A stretch of DNA of 64,000 nt from JAMBLL01 sp964460075 (GCA_964460075.1 CAYWPC010000004.1:1-64000); one strand, 5' to 3'; counted from the first letter of the stretch, positions 17,643 to 26,653 are shown. Numbers and translations: made by a program. The notes: generated by a model from the sequence alone, not told the origin.

Positions 17643-17689
17643 TCTCTGCTTGAGGTGGGCCGTGGCCCGCCTCTTTGTTTGAGCAGAGT
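17643..17689 (+). ncRNA. Structured leader / possible attenuator before rimP-nusA
   Basis: Two nested stems. The inner stem pairs 17652-17661 with 17664-17673 (ten pairs including one G-T wobble, 2-nt apical spacing) and is followed by TTTGTTT at 17674-17680, so it resembles a terminator. The outer stem pairs CTCTGCT (17644-17650) with AGCAGAG (17682-17688) around it. Lying between the promoter and rimP-nusA, it could mediate attenuation by NusA itself; that role is inferred. Confidence 0.6.
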
Positions 17690-17713
17690 TCTCTTTGGCG
17701 TGTAAGGAGTACG

Positions 17714-18193
17714 GTGAGTAGCGTCGCCCAGAAGTTGTGGGATCGGATCGACCCATACGTGTCTGCCGAAGGTATCGAGCTCGACGATGTCGAGGTGCTC
17801 GGCGGTGGACACATTGTGCGGATCGTCCTCGATGCGGAGCAGCCGGTCGGTGTAGACCGTATTGCTGAGCTCTCGCGCGGTATCAGCAGACTCATCGACC
17901 AGGACGATCCATTCAAAGGCGCGTACACCCTTGAGGTGTCCTCCCCAGGGTTAGAGCGGAAGCTCACTCGTCCAAGGCACTATGCAAAGTCCATCGGCAG
18001 TCTTGCCAAGGTGAAGACATTCCATGAGGTCGGCGGGTCGAAGCGCCACGAGGGCACGATCGCAGCGGCCAGCGAAACCGGGTTCACCGTGAACGTCGGC
18101 GACAGCGAACGAAACATTGAATACGACGACGTGTCATCCGCACGAACCGTTTTCGTATGGGAGAAGAGCGCCCGTCCGGGCAAAGACGCGTAG
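17714..18193 (+). CDS. rimP: Ribosome maturation factor RimP
   Basis: A 159-residue protein needed for 30S assembly. It has the N-terminal domain (GIELDDVEVLGGGHIVRIVLD) and the YLEVSSPGLERKL-like signature, here TLEVSSPGLERKLTRPRHY. The C-terminal SH3-like domain follows. The start is the GTG at 17714 behind AAGGAG; an in-frame upstream start at 17675 overlaps the leader hairpin and is not family-like. First gene of the rimP-nusA-infB run. Confidence 0.94.
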   Translation: MSSVAQKLWDRIDPYVSAEGIELDDVEVLGGGHIVRIVLDAEQPVGVDRIAELSRGISRLIDQDDPFKGAYTLEVSSPGLERKLTRPRHYAKSIGSLAKVKTFHEVGGSKRHEGTIAAASETGFTVNVGDSERNIEYDDVSSARTVFVWEKSARPGKDA

Positions 18194-18201
18194 GAGAGAC
18201 C

Positions 18202-19419
18202 ATGGACTACAACCTAATGGATGCGCTCGAGATGCTCGAAAGAGAGAAGGGCGTGCCGAGGGACACGATCCTCGAGGCGCTCGCGAACGCGCTCGTCTCC
18301 GCCTACAAGAGGACCCCAGGCGCTGCGGAAGAAGCTCGTGTGACGATTGACGCCGACACGGGCGAGATCAGTGTCTATGGCCAGGAACTCGACGAAGACG
18401 GCAACGTGACGAACGAATGGGAAGACACACCTGACAACTTCGGCCGGATCGCGGCTTCCACGGCGAAGCAGGTCATATTGAAACGTCTCAGAGATGCAAA
18501 GCGCGAGCAGGTGTTCGATCTCTATGAAGGTCGTGAAGGTGATCTCATCACTGGGATCGTCCAGCAGTCAGACCACCGGTACGCGATTGTTGATCTCGGA
18601 GACGCTGAGGCGATCCTTCCCGGCTCCGAGAAGATCCCATACGAGCGTCTCGAGCGCGGCAACCGCGTCAAGGCGTGGATTCTCGAAGTTCGCGGTGAGG
18701 GCAAGGGACCCCAGATCGTGATCTCGAGAAGCCATCCAGAGTTCGTGCGCGCACTCTTCGAACTCGAGGTTCCCGAACTCGTCGATGGCGACATCGAGAT
18801 CAAGGCGATCGCTCGAGAGGCTGGTCACAGAACGAAGATCGCTGTCGCCTCGAATGACCCGAATGTTGACCCGGTCGGCGCGTGCGTCGGGGCCAGAGGA
18901 TCCCGTGTACGTCAGGTCGTGAATGAGCTCAAAGGCGAGAAGGTCGACATCGTCGAGTGGGACGATGACGTTTCGAGGTTCATCGCGGAAGCACTCAGCC
19001 CCGCCAGGGTTCAAGCTGTTCGGATCGACGAAGAGGAACACACTGCCGTTGTTATTGTGCCGGATCACCAACTCTCGCTCGCGATAGGCAAGGAAGGCCA
19101 GAACGCGCGTTTAGCGGCGAGGTTATCCGGCTACCGGATCGATATTCGATCTGAGTCTCAGGATCTTGGCCTCGATGTCGAGGATGAAGAGGACGTCGAG
19201 TTCGAGACCGTAGCGGAGGGTGACGGAGCCTCTCGTGCCACGCAGGTGGTAGCCGAGGCAACAACCGGTGAGGTGTCCGCTGAGGATGGTCAGGAGCCTG
19301 TGAGCGACACCGAGGCGACGGTGAATGAAGAGGACACAGAAGATGATGGTGACGACGTATCCCCTAATTCGGCTACGTCCCATGACGAGAAGGACCAAGC
19401 AGCAGATCCCGAGGGGTGA
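18202..19419 (+). CDS. nusA: Transcription termination/antitermination factor NusA
   Basis: A 405-residue NusA. The N-terminal RNA polymerase-binding domain covers about residues 1-105, then come S1 (GDLITGIVQQSDHRYAIVDLGDAEAILP, about 110-175), KH1 and KH2 (VGACVGARGSRVRQVVNELKGEKVDI and LAIGKEGQNARLAARLSGYRIDI), ending near residue 330. An acidic tail of about 75 residues rich in Glu and Asp follows, with no AR repeats. The start ATG at 18202 follows AGGAGAG. infB follows after only 30 nt, so the usual ylxR gene is absent here. Confidence 0.95.
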   Translation: MDYNLMDALEMLEREKGVPRDTILEALANALVSAYKRTPGAAEEARVTIDADTGEISVYGQELDEDGNVTNEWEDTPDNFGRIAASTAKQVILKRLRDAKREQVFDLYEGREGDLITGIVQQSDHRYAIVDLGDAEAILPGSEKIPYERLERGNRVKAWILEVRGEGKGPQIVISRSHPEFVRALFELEVPELVDGDIEIKAIAREAGHRTKIAVASNDPNVDPVGACVGARGSRVRQVVNELKGEKVDIVEWDDDVSRFIAEALSPARVQAVRIDEEEHTAVVIVPDHQLSLAIGKEGQNARLAARLSGYRIDIRSESQDLGLDVEDEEDVEFETVAEGDGASRATQVVAEATTGEVSAEDGQEPVSDTEATVNEEDTEDDGDDVSPNSATSHDEKDQAADPEG

Positions 19420-19449
19420 TCTGGCTGCAACGACCGCGCGGAGGTAACG

Positions 19450-21549
19450 GTGGCGAAGGTACGTGTATATGAATTGGCTCGCGACCTCGGACAAGAGTCC
19501 AAGGATGTGCTTGAGCGCGCCAAGGACCTTGGCATCGAGGTAAAAACCGCATCGTCGGGTCTCGACGAAGATGCCGCGGCACTTGTTCGTGTGTCGTTCG
19601 AGGATGAGACGAAGACAACGACAGAACCAAAGGTCGAGGCAAGTGCTGTTGCGGCGACACCGACAGCAGACGCTGTGCAGGACGAGCCGGAAGGCGAACC
19701 GCAACAGGCCCCGATCGCCGAAGATGAGCAGCGCGAGTCAGCAGAGGATCCAGGTGCATCCGAGCCTGCAGCCGCCGACGACAAGGTCCTGCTTGTAGAG
19801 CCGGGAATCACTGTCCATGATCTGGCGCGTTTGGTGAGGATTCGCACAGCAGAGATCGTCAAGACCCTCATGTTCATGGGGGAGATGGTTCCTGGTGGAG
19901 GGGAGATCCCCGTACACGCCATCGAACCGCTCGGACGAGAGCTCGGTTGGGAGATTCTCGTCGCAGAGTCAGACGAGGAAGTCGAAGACCTTGGCAGGCA
20001 ACGACACCTCATCGAGTACGAAGACGACCCTTCGACGCTCGTGACGAGGCCTCCTGTGGTCACCGTGATGGGTCACGTCGATCACGGAAAGACGCAGCTG
20101 CTCGACACCATCAGACACACCAACGTGATCGAAGGTGAAGCTGGAAGGATAACCCAGCACATCGGCGCGTATCAGGTGGATCGCGATGGGTCTCTGATTA
20201 CGTTCATCGATACGCCTGGACACGAGGCGTTCACCGCGCTCCGCGCTCGGGGAGCCGACATCACGGACATCGCGATCATTGTGATCGCCGCCGACGACTC
20301 TGTGATGCCCCAGACCGCAGAGGCGATCAGCCACGCCAAGGCAGCAAACGTTCCGATCATCGTCGCGATTAACAAGATGGATCTCGAAGGAGCGGACCCG
20401 TACGCGGTTCGTGCAGCTCTGACACAGCACGAGATCGTCGTAGAAGAACTCGGAGGAGACGTACCTGCGATCGAGATATCCGCGCTCCTCGGCACGAATG
20501 TCGACGACCTGCTCGAGATGATCTCGCTTGTCTCGGAAGTAGAGGAACTCACCGCGAATCCGAAAGCGCCAGCAATCGGGACCGTTATCGAGGCGCAGAT
20601 CGAGGTTGGCCGCGGGCCGGTAGCAACGGTCATCGTGCAGCGCGGAACCTTGAGGAAGGGTGATGCGATCGTCGCGGGACCCGTCTCTGGACGTGTCAGG
20701 GCGATGTTCGATGCTGCGGGACAGCAACGGAACGAGGCGGGGCCGTCGACGCCCGTGCTCGTGATGGGATGGGATGAGATTCCCACGGCTGGTGACATGT
20801 TCGAAGTCGCCAAGAACGAGCGCTCCGCGAGAAAAATGGCGCAGGCCAAGCTTCACCAGATCAGAGCACAAGAGCTCACGGTTCCCAGTGCCACGGATCG
20901 TCTCGGAATGCTCATCGAGCAGCTTCGCACGCAGGACTACTCCGAGCTGAGAATAATCCTGAAAACCGATGCCCATGGATCATTGGAGGCGATCAAGGAC
21001 TCCGTTGCCAAGATCAGTCGCGACGATGGCTACATGACCATCGTGCACGACGGCGTCGGGGGAATCACGACAAATGATGTCGCCCTCGCTGAGGCATCCG
21101 GGGCAGTGATCTACGGCTTCAACTCGCGACCAGATGCCTCAGCTCGCACAGCAGCGAAGAAGGCCGGCATCGACATACGGACCTTCTCGATCATCTACGA
21201 ACTTCTCGACGACGTCGAGTCGCTTCTCGTTGGCGAGCTCGCCCCAGAAGAGGTCGAGAACTTCCTCGGTGTTGCTGAAGTGCGGCAAGTGTTTCGTGCC
21301 CCAAGACTTGGCCTCGTGGCGGGTTCATACGTCACAGAGGGATCGATCAACAGGAACGCACGGGCACGACTCGTGCGCGACGGCACCGTCATATATGACG
21401 GGACGATCGTGTCGCTGCGACGATTCAAAGACGATGTACCCACCGTTGCGACCGGATATGAGTGCGGCATTGGTCTCGCGAAGTTCCGCGATATCAAAGA
21501 GGGTGACACGATCGAGTCGTACGAGGTTCGCGAGATCGCTCGCACCTGA
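19450..21549 (+). CDS. infB: Translation initiation factor IF-2
   Basis: A 699-residue IF-2 that delivers initiator tRNA to the ribosome. There is an IF2_N module at residues about 3-50 (VYELARDLGQESKDVLERAKDLG) and a second at about 117-165. The linker between them is acidic, Glu/Ala-rich and short. The G domain has G1 GHVDHGKT, G3 DTPGHEAF and G4 NKMD. Domains II-IV follow with DAHGSLEAI and the C-terminal GYECGIGL segment. The GTG start follows GGAGG. Confidence 0.96.
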   Translation: MAKVRVYELARDLGQESKDVLERAKDLGIEVKTASSGLDEDAAALVRVSFEDETKTTTEPKVEASAVAATPTADAVQDEPEGEPQQAPIAEDEQRESAEDPGASEPAAADDKVLLVEPGITVHDLARLVRIRTAEIVKTLMFMGEMVPGGGEIPVHAIEPLGRELGWEILVAESDEEVEDLGRQRHLIEYEDDPSTLVTRPPVVTVMGHVDHGKTQLLDTIRHTNVIEGEAGRITQHIGAYQVDRDGSLITFIDTPGHEAFTALRARGADITDIAIIVIAADDSVMPQTAEAISHAKAANVPIIVAINKMDLEGADPYAVRAALTQHEIVVEELGGDVPAIEISALLGTNVDDLLEMISLVSEVEELTANPKAPAIGTVIEAQIEVGRGPVATVIVQRGTLRKGDAIVAGPVSGRVRAMFDAAGQQRNEAGPSTPVLVMGWDEIPTAGDMFEVAKNERSARKMAQAKLHQIRAQELTVPSATDRLGMLIEQLRTQDYSELRIILKTDAHGSLEAIKDSVAKISRDDGYMTIVHDGVGGITTNDVALAEASGAVIYGFNSRPDASARTAAKKAGIDIRTFSIIYELLDDVESLLVGELAPEEVENFLGVAEVRQVFRAPRLGLVAGSYVTEGSINRNARARLVRDGTVIYDGTIVSLRRFKDDVPTVATGYECGIGLAKFRDIKEGDTIESYEVREIART

Positions 21550-21594
21550 TCAACGGCATGTCAGTGATACCGTTGACCGCGACAGGACGGAGCT

Positions 21595-21960
21595 ATGGCA
21601 CGACACAAGAGCCCGCGTATGCGGAAGGTTGACGAACTCATCCGCGAAGTAGTCGCTGAAGCCGTGGTTGACCTTAAGGACCCTCGAATCGGGTTTCTCA
21701 CGATCACGGGCGCAAAGACGAGCCCTGACCTTCGCCACGCAGTTGTGTACTACTCGGTGCTCGGGACTGACGAGGAGAAGCGCGGCACGGCGGTCGCCCT
21801 CGGACGCGCTGCATCGCGGATTCAGAGAGCGATCGGGACCGAGACGCGTCTTCGCTACACACCGAAGCTGACGTTCCAGGTGGATGCCGCGATAGACGAG
21901 GGTCTCCGCATTGCACAAATCGTTGCGGAGATGGTCGAGGAGGACACCACTGATGACTGA
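21595..21960 (+). CDS. rbfA: Ribosome-binding factor A
   Basis: A 121-residue KH-fold protein for 16S rRNA maturation, with MRKVDELIREVVAEAVVDLKDPRIGFLTITG and YTPKLTFQVDAAIDEGLRI as family signatures. The ATG at 21595 follows GGACGGAGC. Its last 8 nt overlap the start of the DHH phosphoesterase gene. A TACCGT hexamer upstream (near 21569) could give an internal promoter. Confidence 0.94.
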   Translation: MARHKSPRMRKVDELIREVVAEAVVDLKDPRIGFLTITGAKTSPDLRHAVVYYSVLGTDEEKRGTAVALGRAASRIQRAIGTETRLRYTPKLTFQVDAAIDEGLRIAQIVAEMVEEDTTDD

Positions 21961-22918
21961 TCGCGTCGTAGCGATGGCGGACGTGGTCTCCGTCTTGGGC
22001 GAAGCTGAGACAATCGGCGTCGTTGGCCACGTCGGGCCAGACGGTGATGCGCTCGGTGCAATGATTGGCCTCACGATCGCCGCGAGATCGGCTGGCGTGG
22101 AAGCGGTCGCCTCGTTCGATGAGCCGTTCGTCATCCCAGATGCAATGTCGTTTCTCGACACGACGACGCTCGTCCCCCCTGGCACGTTTCCGAAGGATCT
22201 CGATGTTGGCGTTGTCGTCGATACCTCTGTACGTGATCGCGTGGGGACGTTGGCTACGGCGCTCGAGCAGGCGAGACGACTGGTCGTTGTCGACCATCAC
22301 GTCTCGGATGGCTCATGGGGGGACCACCTGCTGATCGACCACACTGCTGCCGCCACCACAGAGCTCATTTACGAGATCATCCTGGAACTTGGTTGGCCGA
22401 TCACAGAGTCGGTGGCTACGGCCTTGTACACAGGCATTGTCACAGACACGGGAAGATTCCAGTACGCCTCAACGTCGCCTCGAACGCACACGATCGCTGC
22501 AGATCTGCTCGGACGCGGTGTTCACCCGGATCTCATCGGCCAGAAACTCTTCGAGGAGGCACCTTTCGGGTACTACAAGCTCGCATCGATTGTTCTTGGG
22601 CGCGCGACGCTCGACACCGATCGACGTTTCGTCTGGTCCATGGTCACGCCGGAAGATCTAAAAGCGGCAGGTCTCGAGTATCACGAGGCCGACGATCTCA
22701 TCGATCTCGTTCGCATGGCTCGAGGTACACAAGTTGCCTGCCTCCTGAAGGTGAAGGGGGCAGGCGTCATCAAGGGCAGTCTGCGTTCGCGTGGCGAGGT
22801 GGACGTCGCTGCGATTGCCGGCACGTTCGGTGGTGGAGGCCACCACAATGCTGCCGGATTCACATCAGGCGAATCTGCTGAGGCCATCATCACCCAGATC
22901 GGCGACCAGTTGCCGTGA
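21953..22918 (+). CDS. nrnA: DHH/DHHA1 phosphoesterase, NrnA-type oligoribonuclease
   Basis: A 321-residue bifunctional nanoRNase/pAp-phosphatase family protein. The DHH domain shows GHVGPDGDALGA, VVDTSVRDR and VVDHHVSDG (metal ligands), and the DHHA1 domain ends in GTFGGGGHHNAAGF. In actinobacteria it sits between rbfA and truB as here, and degrades 2-5 nt RNAs or pAp. The ATG at 21953 follows GAGGAGG; the frame extends 14 codons upstream inside rbfA. It overlaps rbfA by 8 nt and truB by 4 nt. Confidence 0.92.
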   Translation: MTDRVVAMADVVSVLGEAETIGVVGHVGPDGDALGAMIGLTIAARSAGVEAVASFDEPFVIPDAMSFLDTTTLVPPGTFPKDLDVGVVVDTSVRDRVGTLATALEQARRLVVVDHHVSDGSWGDHLLIDHTAAATTELIYEIILELGWPITESVATALYTGIVTDTGRFQYASTSPRTHTIAADLLGRGVHPDLIGQKLFEEAPFGYYKLASIVLGRATLDTDRRFVWSMVTPEDLKAAGLEYHEADDLIDLVRMARGTQVACLLKVKGAGVIKGSLRSRGEVDVAAIAGTFGGGGHHNAAGFTSGESAEAIITQIGDQLP

Positions 22919-23817
22919 GCACGCTGACGACTGCCGGGTTCCTGCTTGTAGACAAGCCGAAGGGCTGGACGTCGCACGATGTCGTTGCAAAGGTGCGAAA
23001 GCATGTTGGGGGCAAGGTTGGTCATGCAGGAACCCTCGACCCCATGGCGACAGGCCTGTTGGTTCTTGGTATTGGGGGGGCAACGAGACTGCTTCGATTC
23101 GTCCAGGGCGCGAGGAAGGAGTACCTCGCAACAGCACAATTCGGTGTTGCCACAGACTCGCTCGACGCGGATGGGGCGATCATTTCCCGTGAGCCGCTCC
23201 CTGTGACCCCCGAGGCGGTTCAAGATGCGATGAGGCGGTTCAACGGGGAGATCCTGCAAATACCGCCAATGGTCTCTGCGCGAAAGGTCGAAGGCAGGCG
23301 ACTGTACGAGTTGGCTCGCGAGGGGAAAATCGTAGAACGCGAGGCACGTCCCGTCACGATCTACAAGTTAGAGCTCATCGACCTTGCACCGTCCGACTAT
23401 CCAGAGGTCACGTTTCGAACGGTGTGCTCCACTGGTACTTATATTCGCACACTCGCCGACGATCTTGGCAGGGCAGTAGGTGGCAGGGCACATCTGACGG
23501 CTCTTCGCCGCGTCAGGAACGGTGAGATGGATGTGAACGACGCGTTGTCGGTCGACGAGATCGTGGAAGCAGCGGGAAGCGGCGACGTAGGACGTCTGAT
23601 GATCGGGCCATCTAGGGTACTCGCAGCGTATCTCGAGCTGAGAGTCGACGATTCGATGGCGTTTCGCGTCAGAAACGGTCGGGATCTCCCATCCCAAATG
23701 GCTCCAGATGACGCACCGTGCAACGGTTTGGTGCGCATCGGAGACCGAGAAGGCAACCTCATTGCGATGTACAGGAGGGAAGGCGCAGCGCTCGTAGCAG
23801 AGGTCGTGCTCCAGTGA
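22915..23817 (+). CDS. truB: tRNA pseudouridine-55 synthase
   Basis: A 300-residue TruB that makes pseudouridine in the T loop of tRNAs. Signatures are FLLVDKPKGWTSHDVVAKVR, GHAGTLDPMATGLLVLG (catalytic Asp), IPPMVSARKVEGRRLYELAREG and CSTGTYIRTLADDLG. The GTG start overlaps the preceding TGA, and its own TGA overlaps the GTG of ribF. Confidence 0.96.
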   Translation: MSTLTTAGFLLVDKPKGWTSHDVVAKVRKHVGGKVGHAGTLDPMATGLLVLGIGGATRLLRFVQGARKEYLATAQFGVATDSLDADGAIISREPLPVTPEAVQDAMRRFNGEILQIPPMVSARKVEGRRLYELAREGKIVEREARPVTIYKLELIDLAPSDYPEVTFRTVCSTGTYIRTLADDLGRAVGGRAHLTALRRVRNGEMDVNDALSVDEIVEAAGSGDVGRLMIGPSRVLAAYLELRVDDSMAFRVRNGRDLPSQMAPDDAPCNGLVRIGDREGNLIAMYRREGAALVAEVVLQ

Positions 23818-24740
23818 ACGTTCACCGAGGCGACCCGACGACATGGAATCCCGGGGGTGTGCCTCACGCTGTCGCGATTGGTGTGTTCGACGGTGTCCAT
23901 CGTGGACACAAGGCAGTGTTCCGAGCGCTCGTCGAAGCTGCTGAGGGATTGCCGATGGTCGCGTTGACGTTCGGAACACACCCAGACGTCATTGTGTCCG
24001 GCATGCCGTCGCCACCTGCGCTTGCGCCGATGGAACGGAGGTTCGAGCTGTTCATCGAGGAGGGCTTCAATTCGGTCGCGGTGATCGATTTCACCGACGA
24101 TGTCAGACGGCTCTCACCAGAGCACTTCGTCGACCGATACTTGGTCGTCGGCCTCAACGCTCGCGTTGTCGCAGTGGGCGCCGGTTTCCGGTTCGGCTAT
24201 CAAGCAGAGGGGTCCGTAGACACGCTGCGTCTCCTCGGCCAGGAACGTGGATTCGCCGTTGTAGAAACGCCGATCGTTGATCTCTACGGGACGGAGGTGA
24301 GGTCGTCGGCTATTCGCGCAGCGATCGCATCCGGTGGCGTCGAGTTGGCTGCACGGTTGCTTGACCGACCGTTTGCGATCGAGGGCGTGGTCGTTCCAGG
24401 AGATTCGAGGGGTAGGACGATCGGAATCCCGACGGCGAACATCACGATGCCTGAGGGGCTCGTGCGCCCGGCAGGAGGAGTGTACGCGGTCGTGTGCGCC
24501 GTTGATGGTGACGACTATGACGGGGTATGTAACGTTGGGACGAGACCAACATTCGGCGGTGGTGTTGAGACCATCGAGGTGCACCTTCTCGGTGTCGATC
24601 TCGACCTGTACGGCAAGACCGTTCGTGTTGCGTTCATCGACAGAATTCGCAACGAGCAGCGCTTCACTTCCGTTGACGCTCTCGTTGCACAGATAGACGT
24701 AGACATACAGCAAGCACGGACGGTTCTCGACGCTCGGTGA
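23814..24740 (+). CDS. ribF: Bifunctional riboflavin kinase/FAD synthetase
   Basis: A 308-residue enzyme making FMN and FAD from riboflavin. The N-terminal adenylyltransferase has AIGVFDGVHRGHKAVF and VVGAGFRFG-like segments (AVGAGFRFGYQAEG), and the C-terminal kinase has PGDSRGRTIGIPTANI and VCNVGTRPTFGG. Its start is the GTG at 23814, overlapping truB by 4 nt. A longer frame upstream lies inside truB. It ends the rimP-ribF run; the 94 nt after it hold a hairpin that precedes the next gene. Confidence 0.95.
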   Translation: MNVHRGDPTTWNPGGVPHAVAIGVFDGVHRGHKAVFRALVEAAEGLPMVALTFGTHPDVIVSGMPSPPALAPMERRFELFIEEGFNSVAVIDFTDDVRRLSPEHFVDRYLVVGLNARVVAVGAGFRFGYQAEGSVDTLRLLGQERGFAVVETPIVDLYGTEVRSSAIRAAIASGGVELAARLLDRPFAIEGVVVPGDSRGRTIGIPTANITMPEGLVRPAGGVYAVVCAVDGDDYDGVCNVGTRPTFGGGVETIEVHLLGVDLDLYGKTVRVAFIDRIRNEQRFTSVDALVAQIDVDIQQARTVLDAR

Positions 24741-24810
24741 TGTCGGCGGTGCCGAGGATGAATCAGCCATCTTGACGGCGATCGGTGTGTGACGCATTCT
24801 GAGGGCACCC

Positions 24811-24832
24811 GCGCTTCCCTGATAGGGAGCGC
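24811..24832 (+). promoter_or_regulatory. Hairpin covering the ribosome-binding site of the hydrolase gene
   Basis: GCGCTTCCC (24811-24819) pairs with GGGAGCGC (24825-24832) with one bulged base and a 5-nt loop. The 3' arm is the only Shine-Dalgarno-like sequence before the ATG at 24835, so the fold would mask it. It could instead be the tail of a terminator for ribF, but no T run follows. Confidence 0.4.
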
Positions 24833-24834
24833 AC

Positions 24835-25872
24835 ATGATTGCCATCATCGTCGCTGCGATCAGCCTCGCTGTTCCGCTATCGACCACGGATGCTGTTGCC
24901 TTGGTGCCTGGCGACGGCGTTGGTCTCGACTCCGTTTCGCCCGCCGTGTCTCGCGTTCACCTTCCCGCTCCAACCGCCCCTCCGAACCCTACGCCAAGGC
25001 CGTACGGCTTCGGAGGGCTCGCAGGCATGGCGGTCTTGGGGGGTGCCGTCGTCACTCGACGATCGACACGACGCCGTCGCTCGACAGAACCGGTGTACGT
25101 GCTCGTCCACGGCTACGGTGGGTCTCCAAGCGATTTCGATGACCTTCTCGCATTGCTGGGCGTAGACCGTAGCGACACCGTAGCGTTCGACTATCGCGAT
25201 GTCGTGGCAAGGAGCACGAGTGGAGACGCGTCCAAGGTCGCCGGTGCCGAGGAGGCGGCTCGGCGTCTCGACGATCTCATTCGTGGGTTGTCAAGTCGCT
25301 ACGAGAACATCTATTCACTCCACCATTCCAAGGGCGGAGCAGTTGGTGTATCGATGATCGCGTCGCTCGATGACGGCACTCGGCCACCGATTGACGGGTA
25401 TCGGGGTGCGGCACTACTCGATCCTGCAATTGGCTCGGGCTTGGTCGGGAGCATGCAGCGGTTGGGCAGTTTTGCTCGCGTGATTCCAGACAACGGTGGC
25501 TTCGATCCCATACAATGCCGCGCCGGGACGTGTCGGGATACTCGCGAGCACCTCGGTGAGGCATCGGGAGTGGAGGTGATCGCGATTCGAAACCCCGATG
25601 CCTTGATCACGAATTTCACCGACGAACCAGAACACTTGCGGGTGTACGACCTCATCAATGATGGTGGGGGCTCTGCGATGTTCTCGCTGTGGTCGCCGGT
25701 AGCCTTTGCAGGGCGAATTGCAGAAGCGCACCGCTCGGTACTCGAGGACTGGGCAGTCGCAGATTGCATAAAGGCGGAGGTCGCACGATCGGGGAGCTGC
25801 GTGTGGAAGGGCAGCACATCAGGTCGCAGACCCATCTGGGGAAGCGGGAACGCCAAGAACGTCATGCGTTGA
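24835..25872 (+). CDS. Secreted or anchored alpha/beta-hydrolase-fold protein
   Basis: A 345-residue protein. Residues 1-22 are a signal-like hydrophobic stretch, then comes a Pro-rich linker and a second short hydrophobic segment (GFGGLAGMAVLGGAVV) before an Arg-rich patch. The hydrolase domain starts at VYVLVHGYGGSPSDF (oxyanion HG) near residue 90. The nucleophile elbow is HHSKGGAVG, a variant of the GHSKGG box seen in some lipases and PGAP1-like proteins. Substrate is unknown. No clear catalytic His motif stands out near the C-terminus. It may be translationally masked by the hairpin upstream. Confidence 0.75.
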   Translation: MIAIIVAAISLAVPLSTTDAVALVPGDGVGLDSVSPAVSRVHLPAPTAPPNPTPRPYGFGGLAGMAVLGGAVVTRRSTRRRRSTEPVYVLVHGYGGSPSDFDDLLALLGVDRSDTVAFDYRDVVARSTSGDASKVAGAEEAARRLDDLIRGLSSRYENIYSLHHSKGGAVGVSMIASLDDGTRPPIDGYRGAALLDPAIGSGLVGSMQRLGSFARVIPDNGGFDPIQCRAGTCRDTREHLGEASGVEVIAIRNPDALITNFTDEPEHLRVYDLINDGGGSAMFSLWSPVAFAGRIAEAHRSVLEDWAVADCIKAEVARSGSCVWKGSTSGRRPIWGSGNAKNVMR

Positions 25873-25876
25873 GCAG

Positions 25877-25882
25877 TATTGT
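25877..25882 (+). promoter_or_regulatory. Putative -10 hexamer for a leaderless Rid-family transcript
   Basis: TATTGT ends 6 nt before the GTG at 25889. No Shine-Dalgarno precedes the start. Confidence 0.4.
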
Positions 25883-25888
25883 GCAGGT

Positions 25889-26281
25889 GTGCAAGGATCA
25901 CGGTTTCATGGTGTGTCGCCGTACGAGGAGACGTACGGATTCGCGCGCGCAGCCAGGGTGGGTGATGTGATCCATGTGGCAGGCACGGCGCCGGTTCCAG
26001 CGCCCGGCGCCGCCCTTGCTGTGGACGCCTACTCTCAGATGCGCCGGTGCGGTGAGATTGCCAGGGAAGCCATTGAAGGTCTTGGTGGTTCGATGCATGA
26101 TGTGGTGCGGACCCGTATGTTCATCGTTGATGCCCACGATGCTGATGCGGTAGGCCTTGCGCACAGAGCGATGTTCGGGTCATCGGAACCCGTCGCGACG
26201 ATGGTTGTCGTCGCCGGGCTGCTCGATCCGATGTGGCGTGTAGAGATCGAGGTGGAGGCGATCGTCGCGGTCGCACGGTAA
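25889..26281 (+). CDS. Rid (YjgF/YER057c/UK114) family protein
   Basis: A 130-residue Rid-family protein. FARAARVGDVIHVAGTAPV, RCGEIAREAIEGLGGSMHDVVRTRMFIVD and the C-terminal PMWRVEIEVEAIVAV fit the trimeric RidA fold. RidA hydrolyses reactive enamine/imine intermediates made by PLP enzymes, and the Arg in VVRTRMF is at the substrate-carboxylate position. Subgroup and substrate are not certain. It starts with GTG at 25889, 17 nt after the hydrolase stop. Confidence 0.88.
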   Translation: MQGSRFHGVSPYEETYGFARAARVGDVIHVAGTAPVPAPGAALAVDAYSQMRRCGEIAREAIEGLGGSMHDVVRTRMFIVDAHDADAVGLAHRAMFGSSEPVATMVVVAGLLDPMWRVEIEVEAIVAVAR

Positions 26282-26386
26282 TTGCCGACGTTAACCCGAG
26301 CATCCGATAGCGCCAATAGAGCTCAGGACTGCTATCCTCCCGACCGGGCGATCGCCCAATCACTTACTCGCGTATGAAAGTACCTC

Positions 26387-26644
26387 GTGAACGACACGAA
26401 GACTGTTGTAGAAGAATACGGCACGCATGCGACCGACACGGGATCTCCCGAGGTCCAGGTGGCATTGTTGACCGAGCGCATAAACCATCTCACCGAGCAC
26501 CTGAAGGTCCACAAGAAGGACCATCACAGCCGACGCGGCTTGCTCATGATGGTTGGTAAGCGTCGGCGATTGCTTCGGTATCTCCAGGATCAAGACGTGG
26601 AGCGCTACCGATCCCTGATTGCAAAATTGGGATTACGTCGCTAG
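26387..26644 (+). CDS. rpsO: 30S ribosomal protein S15
   Basis: An 85-residue S15 with TGSPEVQVALLTERINHLTEHLKVHKKDHHSRRGLL and the RRRLLRYLQ signature. It starts with GTG. Upstream 26282-26386 holds a TATCCT hexamer (26333-26338) and a perfect GGGCGATCGCCC palindrome (26345-26356), perhaps promoter and leader structure. pnp follows after 167 nt, the widely conserved rpsO-pnp order. Confidence 0.96.
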   Translation: MNDTKTVVEEYGTHATDTGSPEVQVALLTERINHLTEHLKVHKKDHHSRRGLLMMVGKRRRLLRYLQDQDVERYRSLIAKLGLRR

Positions 26645-26653
26645 CAGTGACCC

